A stretch of DNA of 16,051 nt from an uncultured Nocardioides sp. (GCF_946885725.1 NZ_CAMPGZ010000088.1:1-16051); one strand, 5' to 3'. Counted from the stretch's first letter, positions 5,295 through 13,416 are shown. The notes: generated by a model not told the origin, from the sequence alone. Translations and numbers: made by a program.

Positions 5295-7121
5295 TCACCC
5301 CTCGAGGTGCAGCCGGTGCGAGTGCGCGGCCACCCGGTCGTCGGCCGGGGGAACGCTCAGCCGGTAGGTGCCGGGACGCGCTCCGGTGAACGTCACCCGT
5401 CCGGACGTTCCCGAGTCGTGCCGCTCGACCTTCACCCAACCGTCGACGGCCATGCGTTGCAGGGTCACCGCGGTGGTGATCGCCGGACGGACGCGTCCGT
5501 GCACGGCGTAGCGCTTCGGGGCGGTCCGAGTGCCGACGGCCTCGACGCGAGGTTTCACGAGGAAGTCGAGCACGAGGGCCTTGGTGCCCGCGGACGCGTC
5601 CCTGAGGGTGACCTCGGTGGGGTGCCGGTAGCCCCGGACGCGCAACGTGGTCCGGTCACCGTCACTGGTCAGCTCACGTCGCTGATGGTCTCCCGTGACG
5701 GTGTCGCGCACGACGACACCGAGGGCACGCCCGTCTACGGGCTGCCCCCGGCCGTCGCGCACGTGCAGCCGCATCTCGGTCGGCCGGCGCGGCACGAGCC
5801 CCTTCGGCGGGTCGACCGCAGTGACCGTGATCCCGCCCGGGCCGCCGGGGCCAGGAGCTGCCGGCAGACCGGCGACGGTGAACTGGGCGTAGAAGATGTT
5901 GGAGTCGTCGTCCACGGTCGGCCCGACGTCGTAGGTGTACCCGACGGTGGCCCGGGTGCCGGATCGCCGCAGCACGTTGAGGTAGACGTACTGCACGTCG
6001 CGCGCGGTGCCTGCGCCGGTGTCGACCCGCGGGGCGTCGGGACCCCAGCGGCCGCCGGCGAGCCGCTGGTCGGTGTAGACGTCGCCGTCCGCGGCGTCGG
6101 ACCACATGGCGATGACGGTCGTTCCGGCCACCGCCAGGTGAGCCACGGCGGCGTCGTTGGTCGTGGCGCCCGGGTTGATCGTCACCGGGGTGCTGCTGAC
6201 CACCTGCTCCGGGCCCGGCACGCCGTTGCGGACGTCGACGGAGCGGAGGATCCCGTCCGGGCCGGCGAAAAGCACCACGAGGACTTCGTCGCCGCCGTCG
6301 GCGTAGCTCACCACGTTGGTCAGCGGGGTCGGGATCGGGTTCGTGCCGCCGCTGTCGACACGCGTGGGAGCCGAGAGCGTCCCGTCGCCGGCGAGGGACC
6401 GGAAGTAGATCCGGTTGTCGGCCGTCTTGTAGAAGACATAGGTGCGGTCTCGGGTGCCCTTGACCAGCCGCGGCGCGGAGGTCGCGGCGGAAGGGTCGAT
6501 GATCTCGCGGCTGCCGTAGATCCCCTGTGGGTCACGCCTCACCACGGAGGCGTGCGGTGCACCGGTCGTCCCGCCGCCGTACGCCACCCACAGGCTGCCG
6601 TCGGCGTTCTCGACCAGGGAGGCGTACTGGTCGTGTCCCGGGTCGGTGCCCTTGGCCACGACCTCGTCCTGGAGCTGGTAGCTGTCCGGAGTGCTGGGGT
6701 GGTCCGAGGTGTTGAACCGCATCAGTCGGACGTCGTCGGACTCCCAGGCGAACCAGATCGTGGGGCCGTCCTGCAGCGCCCAGCCGCCTTCGGTGTCCCC
6801 GCTCGACGGACGGTGCAGGGGGTCCTGCTCGACCCAGGTGACGCCGCCGTCGGTGGACTTCATCACCTGCGGACGGTTCCCGTGCGCTTCGTTGTCCTCG
6901 GTGACCCGGTAGAGGTTGCCGCGGGTGTCGATCATCGGCGGGACGTGGTCGTGCGACTCGATCTCCACCCCCGGGATCTCGTAGGGCGCCGCCGCAGGGT
7001 TCGGCGGGCGGGCTGCGGGCGAGTTCTCTCTCGGCTCGGGGTCGGACGCCGCCCCGGCCGTGCACCCGAGGGCGGCGAGCAGGACGGGCAGCGCGTAAGC
7101 CGGCCGATGTGTGTTCATCAT
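5295..7121 (-). CDS. secreted BNR-repeat (sialidase-fold) protein, probable lipoprotein
   Basis: A 608-residue exported protein. Residues 6-19 form a signal peptide ending ALGC, so Cys20 may be lipidated; the box is non-ideal because Ala stands where Leu is usual. An Ala/Pro/Asn-rich linker follows. Residues about 45-415 look like a BNR_4-type beta-propeller, with HDHVPPMIDTRGNLYRV near 57, an Asp-box STDGGVTW at 89-96, and repeated strand patterns such as GSLWVAYGGG, RTYVFYK and GILRSVDV. A PGPGGPGG linker (about 422-430) leads to two beta-sandwich-like regions (about 430-525 and 525-608). Relatives include glycosidases and polysaccharide lyases, so a glycan-cleaving or glycan-binding role is likely but the substrate is unproven. 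Start 7121 is chosen for the signal peptide and an AGGGAA site. The pectate lyase gene ends 32 bases upstream, indicating one operon. Confidence 0.8.
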   Translation of the reverse strand: MMNTHRPAYALPVLLAALGCTAGAASDPEPRENSPAARPPNPAAAPYEIPGVEIESHDHVPPMIDTRGNLYRVTEDNEAHGNRPQVMKSTDGGVTWVEQDPLHRPSSGDTEGGWALQDGPTIWFAWESDDVRLMRFNTSDHPSTPDSYQLQDEVVAKGTDPGHDQYASLVENADGSLWVAYGGGTTGAPHASVVRRDPQGIYGSREIIDPSAATSAPRLVKGTRDRTYVFYKTADNRIYFRSLAGDGTLSAPTRVDSGGTNPIPTPLTNVVSYADGGDEVLVVLFAGPDGILRSVDVRNGVPGPEQVVSSTPVTINPGATTNDAAVAHLAVAGTTVIAMWSDAADGDVYTDQRLAGGRWGPDAPRVDTGAGTARDVQYVYLNVLRRSGTRATVGYTYDVGPTVDDDSNIFYAQFTVAGLPAAPGPGGPGGITVTAVDPPKGLVPRRPTEMRLHVRDGRGQPVDGRALGVVVRDTVTGDHQRRELTSDGDRTTLRVRGYRHPTEVTLRDASAGTKALVLDFLVKPRVEAVGTRTAPKRYAVHGRVRPAITTAVTLQRMAVDGWVKVERHDSGTSGRVTFTGARPGTYRLSVPPADDRVAAHSHRLHLEG

Positions 7122-7153
7122 CTGGGTTCCCTGTGTGCAGCGGGCGTTGGCGC

Positions 7154-9127
7154 CTAGCCCGTCCTGAACTTCCACGTCAGCGGGTGGACCCTGTGCCCGC
7201 TCTTGCTCCCCCTGAGCGGGTTGCCTGCGAGGTCGACCACGGTGGTCCTCACCGTGACCTTGTACGTCGTCCCCTCGGCCAGCTTCGACTTCGGCTTCAC
7301 CACGATCATGTGCTTGCTCGCCCGGTAGGCGACCTTCACGCCGACCTTCTTCGACTTCTTCGACGCGCCGTGCTTCTCGAGCACCACGGAGCGACCGTTC
7401 ACGGACGCGGGGTCGAGCGCCTCGGTGAGCTTCAGCTTCACCTTGGTGGCCCGCGAGACGCCGGTGGCACCCGGAGCGGGTTTCGCCTTCCTGACTCCGG
7501 GAGGCTTCGTGTCGAGAACGATGTCGTCCGACACCGGCGCCGACTGTCGTCCATCCGAGTCCGCGAACTGGGCCAGCACCGTCCGTCTTCCGTCACGACC
7601 CGGCGCCAGCTTCCAGGACGCCCTGGCGTCATAGCGCTCCCAGGACGACCAGCTGCCCCCGTCGTTCCTGAACCGCATCAGGTCCGGGACCGGGTCCGCG
7701 GCCGCCACGTCCAGCCTGACCGTGGCGGTCCGGGTGCGGGCGGCCCCTGCGTCGATGGCCACCGTCGCGGCCGGCGCCGTGCCGGCCGGCAGCGAGTTGA
7801 ACCAGTCCTCGATGTTGTCGTAGCCGTTGCCGTTCACGTCGCCCGTCGCGTCAGGCGCGGTGGGGTTGAGGTCCTTGGCGCGCTCGTAGGTGTCCGGCAT
7901 GCCGTCACCGTCGCTGTCGACCGGGGCGGCGCCCGCCGCGATGTCCGGGTACGGCCCGGCGACGTCCTTGACCGACCCTCCGCCGGAGAGCACCTCTGCG
8001 ACCAGCCGTGCGTCGACGGCGTCGCGCACGCGGGATGCGCCCGCACCGGCGAGGACGTCCGCGTAGGCCCGCTCGGCCGACGTCGTCGTCACCTGCGCTG
8101 CCGGGAACGGCGCCCCGACCTGGCCGACCGCCTGGCCGACGCGCGCTGGGAGGACGCCGCCCGGTGTCCAGCGCGCGTTGCCCTCGCCGTACCACTGCTG
8201 GGTGGCGCCGGTGTCCCCGATCCACGTCGCGAACTCCGGACGGTCGGGGTCGCTGTTGGGGCCGGGCTTGTAGTAGTTGCCCACCCAGTTCACCCGCGCC
8301 CAACCCTTGCTGGACGAGACCAGCGTGACGCCGCCGCCCGAGCCGGTGCCGTAGTTGTAGACGACGTTGTTGCGGACGTCGGCGACCGAGACGCCGCTCA
8401 CCTGCGGGTTGCGGTCCACGTTGGACACGAACAGGTTGTGGTGGATCGAGACGTTGTGCGCGCCGACACCGCCCGCGAGCAGGCCCTTGGAGTGCGCGCC
8501 GCGCGGGTGGCCTGAGTTGTTCAACCCCTCGGCGATGATCGAGTTGCTGATGGTGATGTCGGTGGTGCCGTCGTAGGTGTTGACGTTCTCGTCCACCGCC
8601 CAGCTGAACGAGCAGTGGTCGACGACGACGTTGGAGACACCCGGGTTGACGATGGCCAGAGCGTCGTCGCTGTCCTTGCCCGTGGTGCCGTTGCCGGGGC
8701 GGAAGCGCAGGTAGCGGATCACCACGTCGTGGGTCAGCACGTCCATCGTGCCGAGGTCGGTGGGAGACACCGGGTCCATCCGCAGCGTGATGCCGCCGCC
8801 GGGAGCGGTCTGCCCGGCGATGGTGATGAAGGGGTTGGTCACGTTGAGCCGGGTCTCCAGCACGATGGTCCCGCCGGTCCGGAACACGACGTACCGCGGA
8901 CCGGCCATGTCGACGCAGGAGCGCAGCGATCCGGGGCCGGCGTTGTTCAGGTTCGTCACCGTGCACACGCGGCCGCCCCGGCCGCCCGGCGTAGCGGTCC
9001 CGAAACCCTCTGCGCCCGGGAACGCCGGGACTGCTGCCGTGGCATCGGGACGTGCCCGGGAGACGAATCCGGTCGTGGCGACGACCACCGCGGCCGCGAC
9101 GAGGAACGCGATGAACAACCTCTTCAC
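7154..9127 (-). CDS. secreted multidomain pectate lyase-like protein (PL1-type beta-helix)
   Basis: A 657-residue exported enzyme that probably cleaves pectate by beta-elimination. The signal peptide is about residues 1-33. The mature start AFPGAEGFG, then GGRGG and LNNAGPGSLR, is typical of this lyase group. A right-handed beta-helix spans about 35-340, with VVVDHCSFSWAVDE at 167-180 and the catalytic region NVDRNPQV, placing the likely catalytic Arg at 239; the second Arg of the classic RxPxxR motif is Ser244. Two Ca-binding loops follow, DSDGDGMPDTYE at about 404 and DVNGNGYDNIEDW at about 430. Then come an Ig-like domain (about 450-540) and a C-terminal Big_5 domain (about 550-655). GTG 9127 has GGGAGG 5 bases upstream; GTG 9133 is the alternative, adding two residues. 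It is first in an operon with the BNR gene. Confidence 0.87.
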   Translation of the reverse strand: MKRLFIAFLVAAAVVVATTGFVSRARPDATAAVPAFPGAEGFGTATPGGRGGRVCTVTNLNNAGPGSLRSCVDMAGPRYVVFRTGGTIVLETRLNVTNPFITIAGQTAPGGGITLRMDPVSPTDLGTMDVLTHDVVIRYLRFRPGNGTTGKDSDDALAIVNPGVSNVVVDHCSFSWAVDENVNTYDGTTDITISNSIIAEGLNNSGHPRGAHSKGLLAGGVGAHNVSIHHNLFVSNVDRNPQVSGVSVADVRNNVVYNYGTGSGGGVTLVSSSKGWARVNWVGNYYKPGPNSDPDRPEFATWIGDTGATQQWYGEGNARWTPGGVLPARVGQAVGQVGAPFPAAQVTTTSAERAYADVLAGAGASRVRDAVDARLVAEVLSGGGSVKDVAGPYPDIAAGAAPVDSDGDGMPDTYERAKDLNPTAPDATGDVNGNGYDNIEDWFNSLPAGTAPAATVAIDAGAARTRTATVRLDVAAADPVPDLMRFRNDGGSWSSWERYDARASWKLAPGRDGRRTVLAQFADSDGRQSAPVSDDIVLDTKPPGVRKAKPAPGATGVSRATKVKLKLTEALDPASVNGRSVVLEKHGASKKSKKVGVKVAYRASKHMIVVKPKSKLAEGTTYKVTVRTTVVDLAGNPLRGSKSGHRVHPLTWKFRTG

Positions 9128-9227
9128 GCGCACCTCCCGCCGTCCCTCCTACGGTCGAACGTGACGTGCTCGCAGGGCCACCGCTTCGACGAAAGTTCAG
9201 CCCGATGGACGAGGCGGATGGTCTGCC

Positions 9228-9258
9228 TTGCCCGAAGCGGGCGGAATGGGGCTAGCGT
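9228..9258 (+). promoter_or_regulatory. promoter for a probable leaderless M24 peptidase transcript
   Basis: TTGCCC (9228-9233) and TAGCGT (9253-9258) are 19 bases apart and resemble -35 and -10 elements. The -10 element ends 10 bases before the ATG at 9269, so transcription would begin within a few bases of that codon. The gene has no recognisable ribosome site, which fits leaderless translation, common in actinobacteria. GCCCG-AAG-CGGGC (9230-9242) overlaps the -35 element and could be an operator. Confidence 0.5.
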
Positions 9259-9268
9259 CGGGTCCGCC

Positions 9269-10402
9269 ATGACAACCACCGACAGAGCAGCCGTCGTGCC
9301 GTTCACGACCGGGGACTACGCCGCCCGGATGGCACGCGTCGTAGCCGACGCGCGCTCGGCGGGGCTCGACGGCGTGCTGGTGACCCCGGGACCTGACCTG
9401 GTGTGGCTCACCGGCTACCGGCCGGCGACCACCGAGCGGCTGACGATCCTTGTCCTGGCCGAGGACCGGGAGCCGACCCTCCTCGTCCCGACGCTGGAGC
9501 GGCCCGACGCCGAGGCCGCCGAGGGTGCCGCGGCCACGACGATGGTCGACTGGACCGACGGCGCCGACCCGTACGACGTGGCTCGCTCGTTGCTGCGCCA
9601 CGACGGCACCTACGGCATCTCCGACAACGCCTGGGCCATGCACCTTCTCGGTCTCCAGGCGACGCTCCCCCGCACCGCCTACCAGCCGCTGACCCGATGC
9701 CTGCCGATGCTGCGCGCGGTCAAGGACGACAACGAGCTCGCCCGGCTCGCCGCCGCCGGCGCGGCCGCCGACGCGACGTACCTCGACATCGTCGACGTGC
9801 GTTTCGCCGGCCGGAGGGAGACCGAGATCGCAAGCGACCTGACCGACCTGCTGCGCGGCCACGGCCACGAGCAGGTCGACTTCACCGTGGTCGGCTCCGG
9901 CCCGAACGGCGCCAACCCGCACCACCATGCGGGCGACCGGGTCATCGAGGACGGGGACTGCATCGTGCTCGACTTCGGAGGGCTGATGTACGGCTACGGC
10001 TCCGACACGACCCGCACCGTGTGCGTGGGCGAGCCCAGCGACCACGTGCGCGAGGTCCACGAGATCGTGCGTGCGGCCCAGCAAGCCGGCGTCGACGCCG
10101 TCCGTCCCGGCGTCGCCTGTCAGGAGATCGACCGGGCAGCTCGACGGGTGATCACCGAGGCGGGCTACGGCGAGCGGTTCATCCACCGCACCGGGCACGG
10201 CATCGGCGTCACCACCCACGAACCGCCGTACATGATCGAGGGCGAGGAGCAGCCGCTGGTCCCGGGCATGTGCTTCTCCGTCGAACCCGGCATCTATCTC
10301 ACCGGAGAGTTCGGCGTGCGGATCGAGGACATCGTGGCCGTCACCGAGGACGGTGCACGTCGGCTGAACCAGACCGACCGATCCCTGCACGTCGTCGCCT
10401 GA
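9269..10402 (+). CDS. M24 family metallopeptidase (Xaa-Pro dipeptidase/aminopeptidase type)
   Basis: A 377-residue cytosolic peptidase with the pita-bread fold, cleaving X-Pro bonds in family members. The N-terminal creatinase-like domain (about 15-145) includes GPDLVWLTGYRP at 41-52. The catalytic domain (about 155-370) has all five dinuclear metal ligands: Asp235 in LDFGG, Asp246 in GSDTTRTV, His310 in HRTGHGIGV, Glu339 in SVEPGIYL and Glu353 in RIEDIVAV. Length is normal for the family. ATG 9269 is chosen by the domain boundary and the -10 element just upstream; there is no ribosome site. The gene diverges from the pectate lyase operon with 141 bases between. No transport genes are adjacent, so a role in turnover of proline-containing peptides is the default. 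A related activity, such as creatinase, is less likely. Confidence 0.93.
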   Translation: MTTTDRAAVVPFTTGDYAARMARVVADARSAGLDGVLVTPGPDLVWLTGYRPATTERLTILVLAEDREPTLLVPTLERPDAEAAEGAAATTMVDWTDGADPYDVARSLLRHDGTYGISDNAWAMHLLGLQATLPRTAYQPLTRCLPMLRAVKDDNELARLAAAGAAADATYLDIVDVRFAGRRETEIASDLTDLLRGHGHEQVDFTVVGSGPNGANPHHHAGDRVIEDGDCIVLDFGGLMYGYGSDTTRTVCVGEPSDHVREVHEIVRAAQQAGVDAVRPGVACQEIDRAARRVITEAGYGERFIHRTGHGIGVTTHEPPYMIEGEEQPLVPGMCFSVEPGIYLTGEFGVRIEDIVAVTEDGARRLNQTDRSLHVVA

Positions 10403-10502
10403 CGGACCCCCTCAACCGGCGACCCGCCCTCACCCGTTTCGGCCCGACCTAGACACCCTCGCCTCAGCCGCCATCCCCCTGAGTCCCCGCGACGAACTCC
10501 CT

Positions 10503-10527
10503 GCAACGGCAACGCAACAGGTGCGTA
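10503..10527 (+). promoter_or_regulatory. possible ECF-sigma promoter with triple GCAAC
   Basis: GCAAC occurs three times in 16 bases (10503, 10509, 10514). The first copy lies 16 bases before CGTA (10524-10527), a spacing and sequence like ECF sigma -35 (CAAC) and -10 (CGT) elements. Transcription would start near 10534, leaving a short leader that contains the GGAGGGAG ribosome site of the DUF4331 gene. The match is short, so this is tentative. Confidence 0.3.
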
Positions 10528-10550
10528 GCCGCAGCACCGGAGGGAGCAGC

Positions 10551-12035
10551 ATGATGCACGCAACACGACGTAGGGCGGGCCTGGCGATGCTCGCGACGGG
10601 CGGCCTTCTCGCAGCCTCGGGACTCGCGGGTCTGGGACCGACCGCCGCCCACGCCTCGAGCCACCGGGAGGCGCCCCTGATCTCGGGCGCGCCTCAGTAC
10701 GACAACACGGATGTCTATGCGTTCGTCAGTCCGGACGACCCGGACACCGTGACGATGATCGCGAACTGGATCCCCTTCGAGGAGCCCGCCGGCGGCCCGA
10801 ACTTCTACCCGTTCGCGAAGGACGCCCGCTACAACATCAAGATCGACAACGACGGTGACGCTCGGCCCGACATCGTCTACACCTGGACGTTCAAGGACCA
10901 CTACCGCAACGCCAAGACCTTCCTCTACAACACGGGTCAGGTCACGAGCCGTGGTGATCCGGACCTGAACTTCCGGCAGACCTACAGCCTGACCCGCTGG
11001 CAGTCCGGCCACGGAACGACCACGCTCGCCAGCGGCGCTCCGGTCGCTTCGTCGTACGTCGGCAAGGCGTCGATGCCCGACTACGAGTCGCTCAGGGACT
11101 CGGCCATCACGAAGGTGATGGGCGGCAAGTCGTTCGCCGGTCAGGCCGAGGACCCGTTCTTCCTCGACCTGCGCGTCTTCGACCTGCTGTACGGCGGTGA
11201 CCTCAGCGAGGTCGGCGACGACACGCTCGCCGGCTTCGGAGTGAACGCGATCGCGCTCCAGGTCGACAAGAAGCAGCTCACGCAGGGGAACGACCCCGTG
11301 GTCGGCATCTGGTCGACCACCGATCGCAAGGACTCGCGCGGCCACTACCGGCAGGTCTCACGGCTGGCCTCGCCGCTGGTGAACGAGGTGGTGGTCCCGG
11401 TCGGCATGAAGGACCGGTTCAACGCCTCGGCCCCGCGGAACGACGCGCAGTTCGGCAAGCACGTCACCAACCCCGAGCTGCCGAAGCTGATCAAGGCGGT
11501 CTACGGCATCGCCGCTCCGACGACCCCGCGCAACGACCTCGTGCAGGCGTTCCTCACCGGCGTGCCGGGCCTGAACCGACCGAAGCACGTGCGGCCGAGC
11601 GAGCAGCTGCGGCTGAACACGTCGATCCCGCCGACCGCCAGCCCGGACCGGCTCGGCGTGATCGGCGGCGACACCGCCGGCTTCCCGAACGGCCGGCGTC
11701 TCACCGACGACGTCGTCGACATCGCGCTCCAGGTCGTCGAGGGAGAGCTCACGGGCAACGCGAACGACCTCGGCGACGCGGTGAACCAGAACGACGTGGC
11801 GTTCGGCGACGAGTTCCCGTACCTGGCCGTTCCTACGTCGGGTTCGGCGACCGCGCCGCACACCGCCGCCGCGGCCGGCTTCACGCCGCTGAACGGCGGA
11901 TCCGCTCCGGACCTCGCTGCGGCCGTCACCGCAGGTGTGCCGAGCCTCGCCATCGGCGCCTCCGGCGCAGGACTGCTGCTGGTCCTCGGCGGTGCGGTCC
12001 TGCTGGCCCGTCGACCGCGGCCCGTCGTGGCCTGA
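10551..12035 (+). CDS. DUF4331 family exported protein
   Basis: A 494-residue protein of a widespread family without assigned function. A signal peptide (about 1-36) precedes SSHREAPLISGAPQYDNTDV at 36-55, the hallmark start of DUF4331. Further family features are the IDNDGDARPDIVYTWTF segment near 103, a likely Ca-binding acidic loop, and the NQNDVAFGDEFPYLAVP end of the domain near 415-430. A glycine/alanine-rich hydrophobic helix (about 465-486) followed by ARRPRP anchors the C-terminus in the membrane, leaving the main domain outside the cell. The start is set by GGAGGGAG about 5 bases before ATG 10551; ATG 10554 is also possible. The TPR gene follows 62 bases downstream and is very likely co-transcribed. 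Family members occur in diverse bacteria, often next to TPR proteins; a stress or surface role is speculative. Confidence 0.9.
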   Translation: MMHATRRRAGLAMLATGGLLAASGLAGLGPTAAHASSHREAPLISGAPQYDNTDVYAFVSPDDPDTVTMIANWIPFEEPAGGPNFYPFAKDARYNIKIDNDGDARPDIVYTWTFKDHYRNAKTFLYNTGQVTSRGDPDLNFRQTYSLTRWQSGHGTTTLASGAPVASSYVGKASMPDYESLRDSAITKVMGGKSFAGQAEDPFFLDLRVFDLLYGGDLSEVGDDTLAGFGVNAIALQVDKKQLTQGNDPVVGIWSTTDRKDSRGHYRQVSRLASPLVNEVVVPVGMKDRFNASAPRNDAQFGKHVTNPELPKLIKAVYGIAAPTTPRNDLVQAFLTGVPGLNRPKHVRPSEQLRLNTSIPPTASPDRLGVIGGDTAGFPNGRRLTDDVVDIALQVVEGELTGNANDLGDAVNQNDVAFGDEFPYLAVPTSGSATAPHTAAAAGFTPLNGGSAPDLAAAVTAGVPSLAIGASGAGLLLVLGGAVLLARRPRPVVA

Positions 12036-12046
12036 CTGGGGGGAAG

Positions 12047-12073
12047 GTGGCCCGGCGCTCGCCGTCGGGCCAC
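12047..12073 (+). other. intergenic hairpin between DUF4331 and TPR genes
   Basis: GTGGCCCG (12047-12054) pairs perfectly with CGGGCCAC (12066-12073) around an 11-base loop. It sits 11 bases after the DUF4331 stop and just before the ribosome site of the TPR gene. It may lower readthrough or stabilise the upstream mRNA, making the second gene less abundant. It is not a complete terminator by appearance. Confidence 0.45.
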
Positions 12074-12097
12074 CCGGTCCCGGGAGAGGAGAACCCG

Positions 12098-13393
12098 ATG
12101 ATCAGGATCCTGACAGTGATGGCGGTCGGACTCACGCTGGCCCTGAGCGGTGCGATCGGTGTCGCGCAGAAGACGCCGACGGAGGACCGCACCGCCGTCC
12201 GCGTGGACACCACCCAGCGGCCGAGCGGCGACATCGAGAGCCAGGTGGCCGCCCTCGAGGCGCAGGTCCGCACCCAACCGGGCGACGGCCGGACCTGGGC
12301 CACCCTCGCGCACGTGTACGTCGAACGGGCACGGCTCAACGGGGACCCCACGAACTACGACCGGGCCGAGCGGGCGCTCCGCAAGGCCTTCGCGCTCAAC
12401 GGCCCGGACGACGACCTCGCGCTTGCCGGGCGCGCGGCCCTGTCCGCCGCGAAGCACCACTTCCGCAGCGCTCTGCACCACGCCCAGCAGGCCCTTCGGG
12501 TCAACCCCTACCAGGCTGTCGCGCTGGCGATCCGCGTCGACGCCATGACCGAGCTCGGCCGGTACGACGGGCAGCGGCGCGCGCTGGCGCAGGCCGACCG
12601 TCGCGCTCCGGGCAGCGCCGTACTGACCCGGCGTTCGTACGCGGAGGAGCTGCGCGGGGACCTCGCGGGAGCGGGCCGGATGCTTCGCAAGGCACTCGTC
12701 CTGGCGCGCTCAGGTACCGACCGCGCCTACCTGCTGACCCAGCTCGCCGAGCTCGACCGCAAGGCCGGGCAGCTCGCCGCCTCTGAGCGGCGCCTGCGGG
12801 AGGCCACGACGGCAGATGCTCGCTACGTGCCGGCCTGGGCGTCGCGCGCTCGACTCGCCGTCGCCCGCGGCAACCTGGCGACCGCCGAGCGGTGGTGGCG
12901 CAAGGTCAACGCGTCGTCGCCGACATTCGACTCCGCCCTCGAGCTGGGCGAGACCTACCAGATGTCCGATCGCCCGGCGCTTGCGGAACGGGCGTTCGAT
13001 GCGGCCGCCGACATCGTGGCAACCGAGGCAGCGACGGGCGTCCACGGCGAGCTCGAGGTCGCCACGCTCGAAGCGGACCACGGCTCGGCCCGCGAGGCTC
13101 TCCGGGCCGCCCGGGTCGAGTGGTCACGCCGGCACAGCGTCCACGTCGCCGACGCCCTCGCGTGGGCTCTGTTCAGAAATGACCGTCCCCTGGAGGCTCT
13201 CCGCTACTCAAGCATCGCCACCCGCCTCGGCACTCCGGACAGCCAGTTCTGGATGCACCGCGGGCTCATCGAGGACGCGCTCGGGAGAAGCCGAGCAGCC
13301 CGGCGCCACCTGACGTACGCGCTTCATCTCGACCCGGGCGTTCGGCCGGTCCTGGTCGCGGCAGCCGAGTCTGCGCTGCGCCCGAGCGGTTAG
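12098..13393 (+). CDS. exported TPR-repeat protein paired with DUF4331
   Basis: A 431-residue protein built mainly from tetratricopeptide-like helical hairpins. Residues 1-24 form a signal peptide or membrane anchor (a hydrophobic stretch from ILTVMAVGLTLALSGAIGVA). From about 46 onward come repeats with the small/large pattern W-A-L-Y-A-A: GRTWATLAHVYVERARL near 64, RALRKAFAL near 92, SALHHAQQALRVNPYQAVAL near 124, AYLLTQLAELDRKAGQLAAS near 210, and ALFRNDRPLEALRYSSIATR toward the C-terminus. No catalytic motif is visible, so it is probably a scaffold binding a partner outside the membrane, most simply the DUF4331 protein. ATG 12098 is chosen because AGAGGAGAA lies 6-14 bases upstream and it begins the hydrophobic helix; the frame extends back to 12047 without support. 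The pairing with DUF4331 recurs in actinobacteria, from my general knowledge. Confidence 0.87.
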   Translation: MIRILTVMAVGLTLALSGAIGVAQKTPTEDRTAVRVDTTQRPSGDIESQVAALEAQVRTQPGDGRTWATLAHVYVERARLNGDPTNYDRAERALRKAFALNGPDDDLALAGRAALSAAKHHFRSALHHAQQALRVNPYQAVALAIRVDAMTELGRYDGQRRALAQADRRAPGSAVLTRRSYAEELRGDLAGAGRMLRKALVLARSGTDRAYLLTQLAELDRKAGQLAASERRLREATTADARYVPAWASRARLAVARGNLATAERWWRKVNASSPTFDSALELGETYQMSDRPALAERAFDAAADIVATEAATGVHGELEVATLEADHGSAREALRAARVEWSRRHSVHVADALAWALFRNDRPLEALRYSSIATRLGTPDSQFWMHRGLIEDALGRSRAARRHLTYALHLDPGVRPVLVAAAESALRPSG

Positions 13394-13416
13394 CGTTCCA
13401 TGAGTCGATCGCTCGG
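13382..13416 (+). terminator. weak inverted repeat at end of TPR gene
   Basis: CCGAGCG (13382-13388) pairs with CGCTCGG (13410-13416) across the TPR stop codon with a 21-base loop. GACGG/CCGTC (13416-13420 with 13430-13434) forms a second small stem after it. Together they could slow transcription, but neither is a strong terminator. Confidence 0.25.

Noticed and set aside
5097..7157. 686-codon rightward frame opposite the BNR gene
   Set aside because: Rich in Val, Arg, Gly and His without domain structure; the opposite strand has an export signal, an Asp-box and an operon layout.
7109..8515. 468-codon rightward frame opposite the pectate lyase gene
   Set aside because: Shadow of a clearly recognised lyase; no ribosome site or motif.
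9197..10390. 397-codon leftward frame opposite the M24 peptidase
   Set aside because: Antisense to a gene with all five metal ligands; low-complexity translation.
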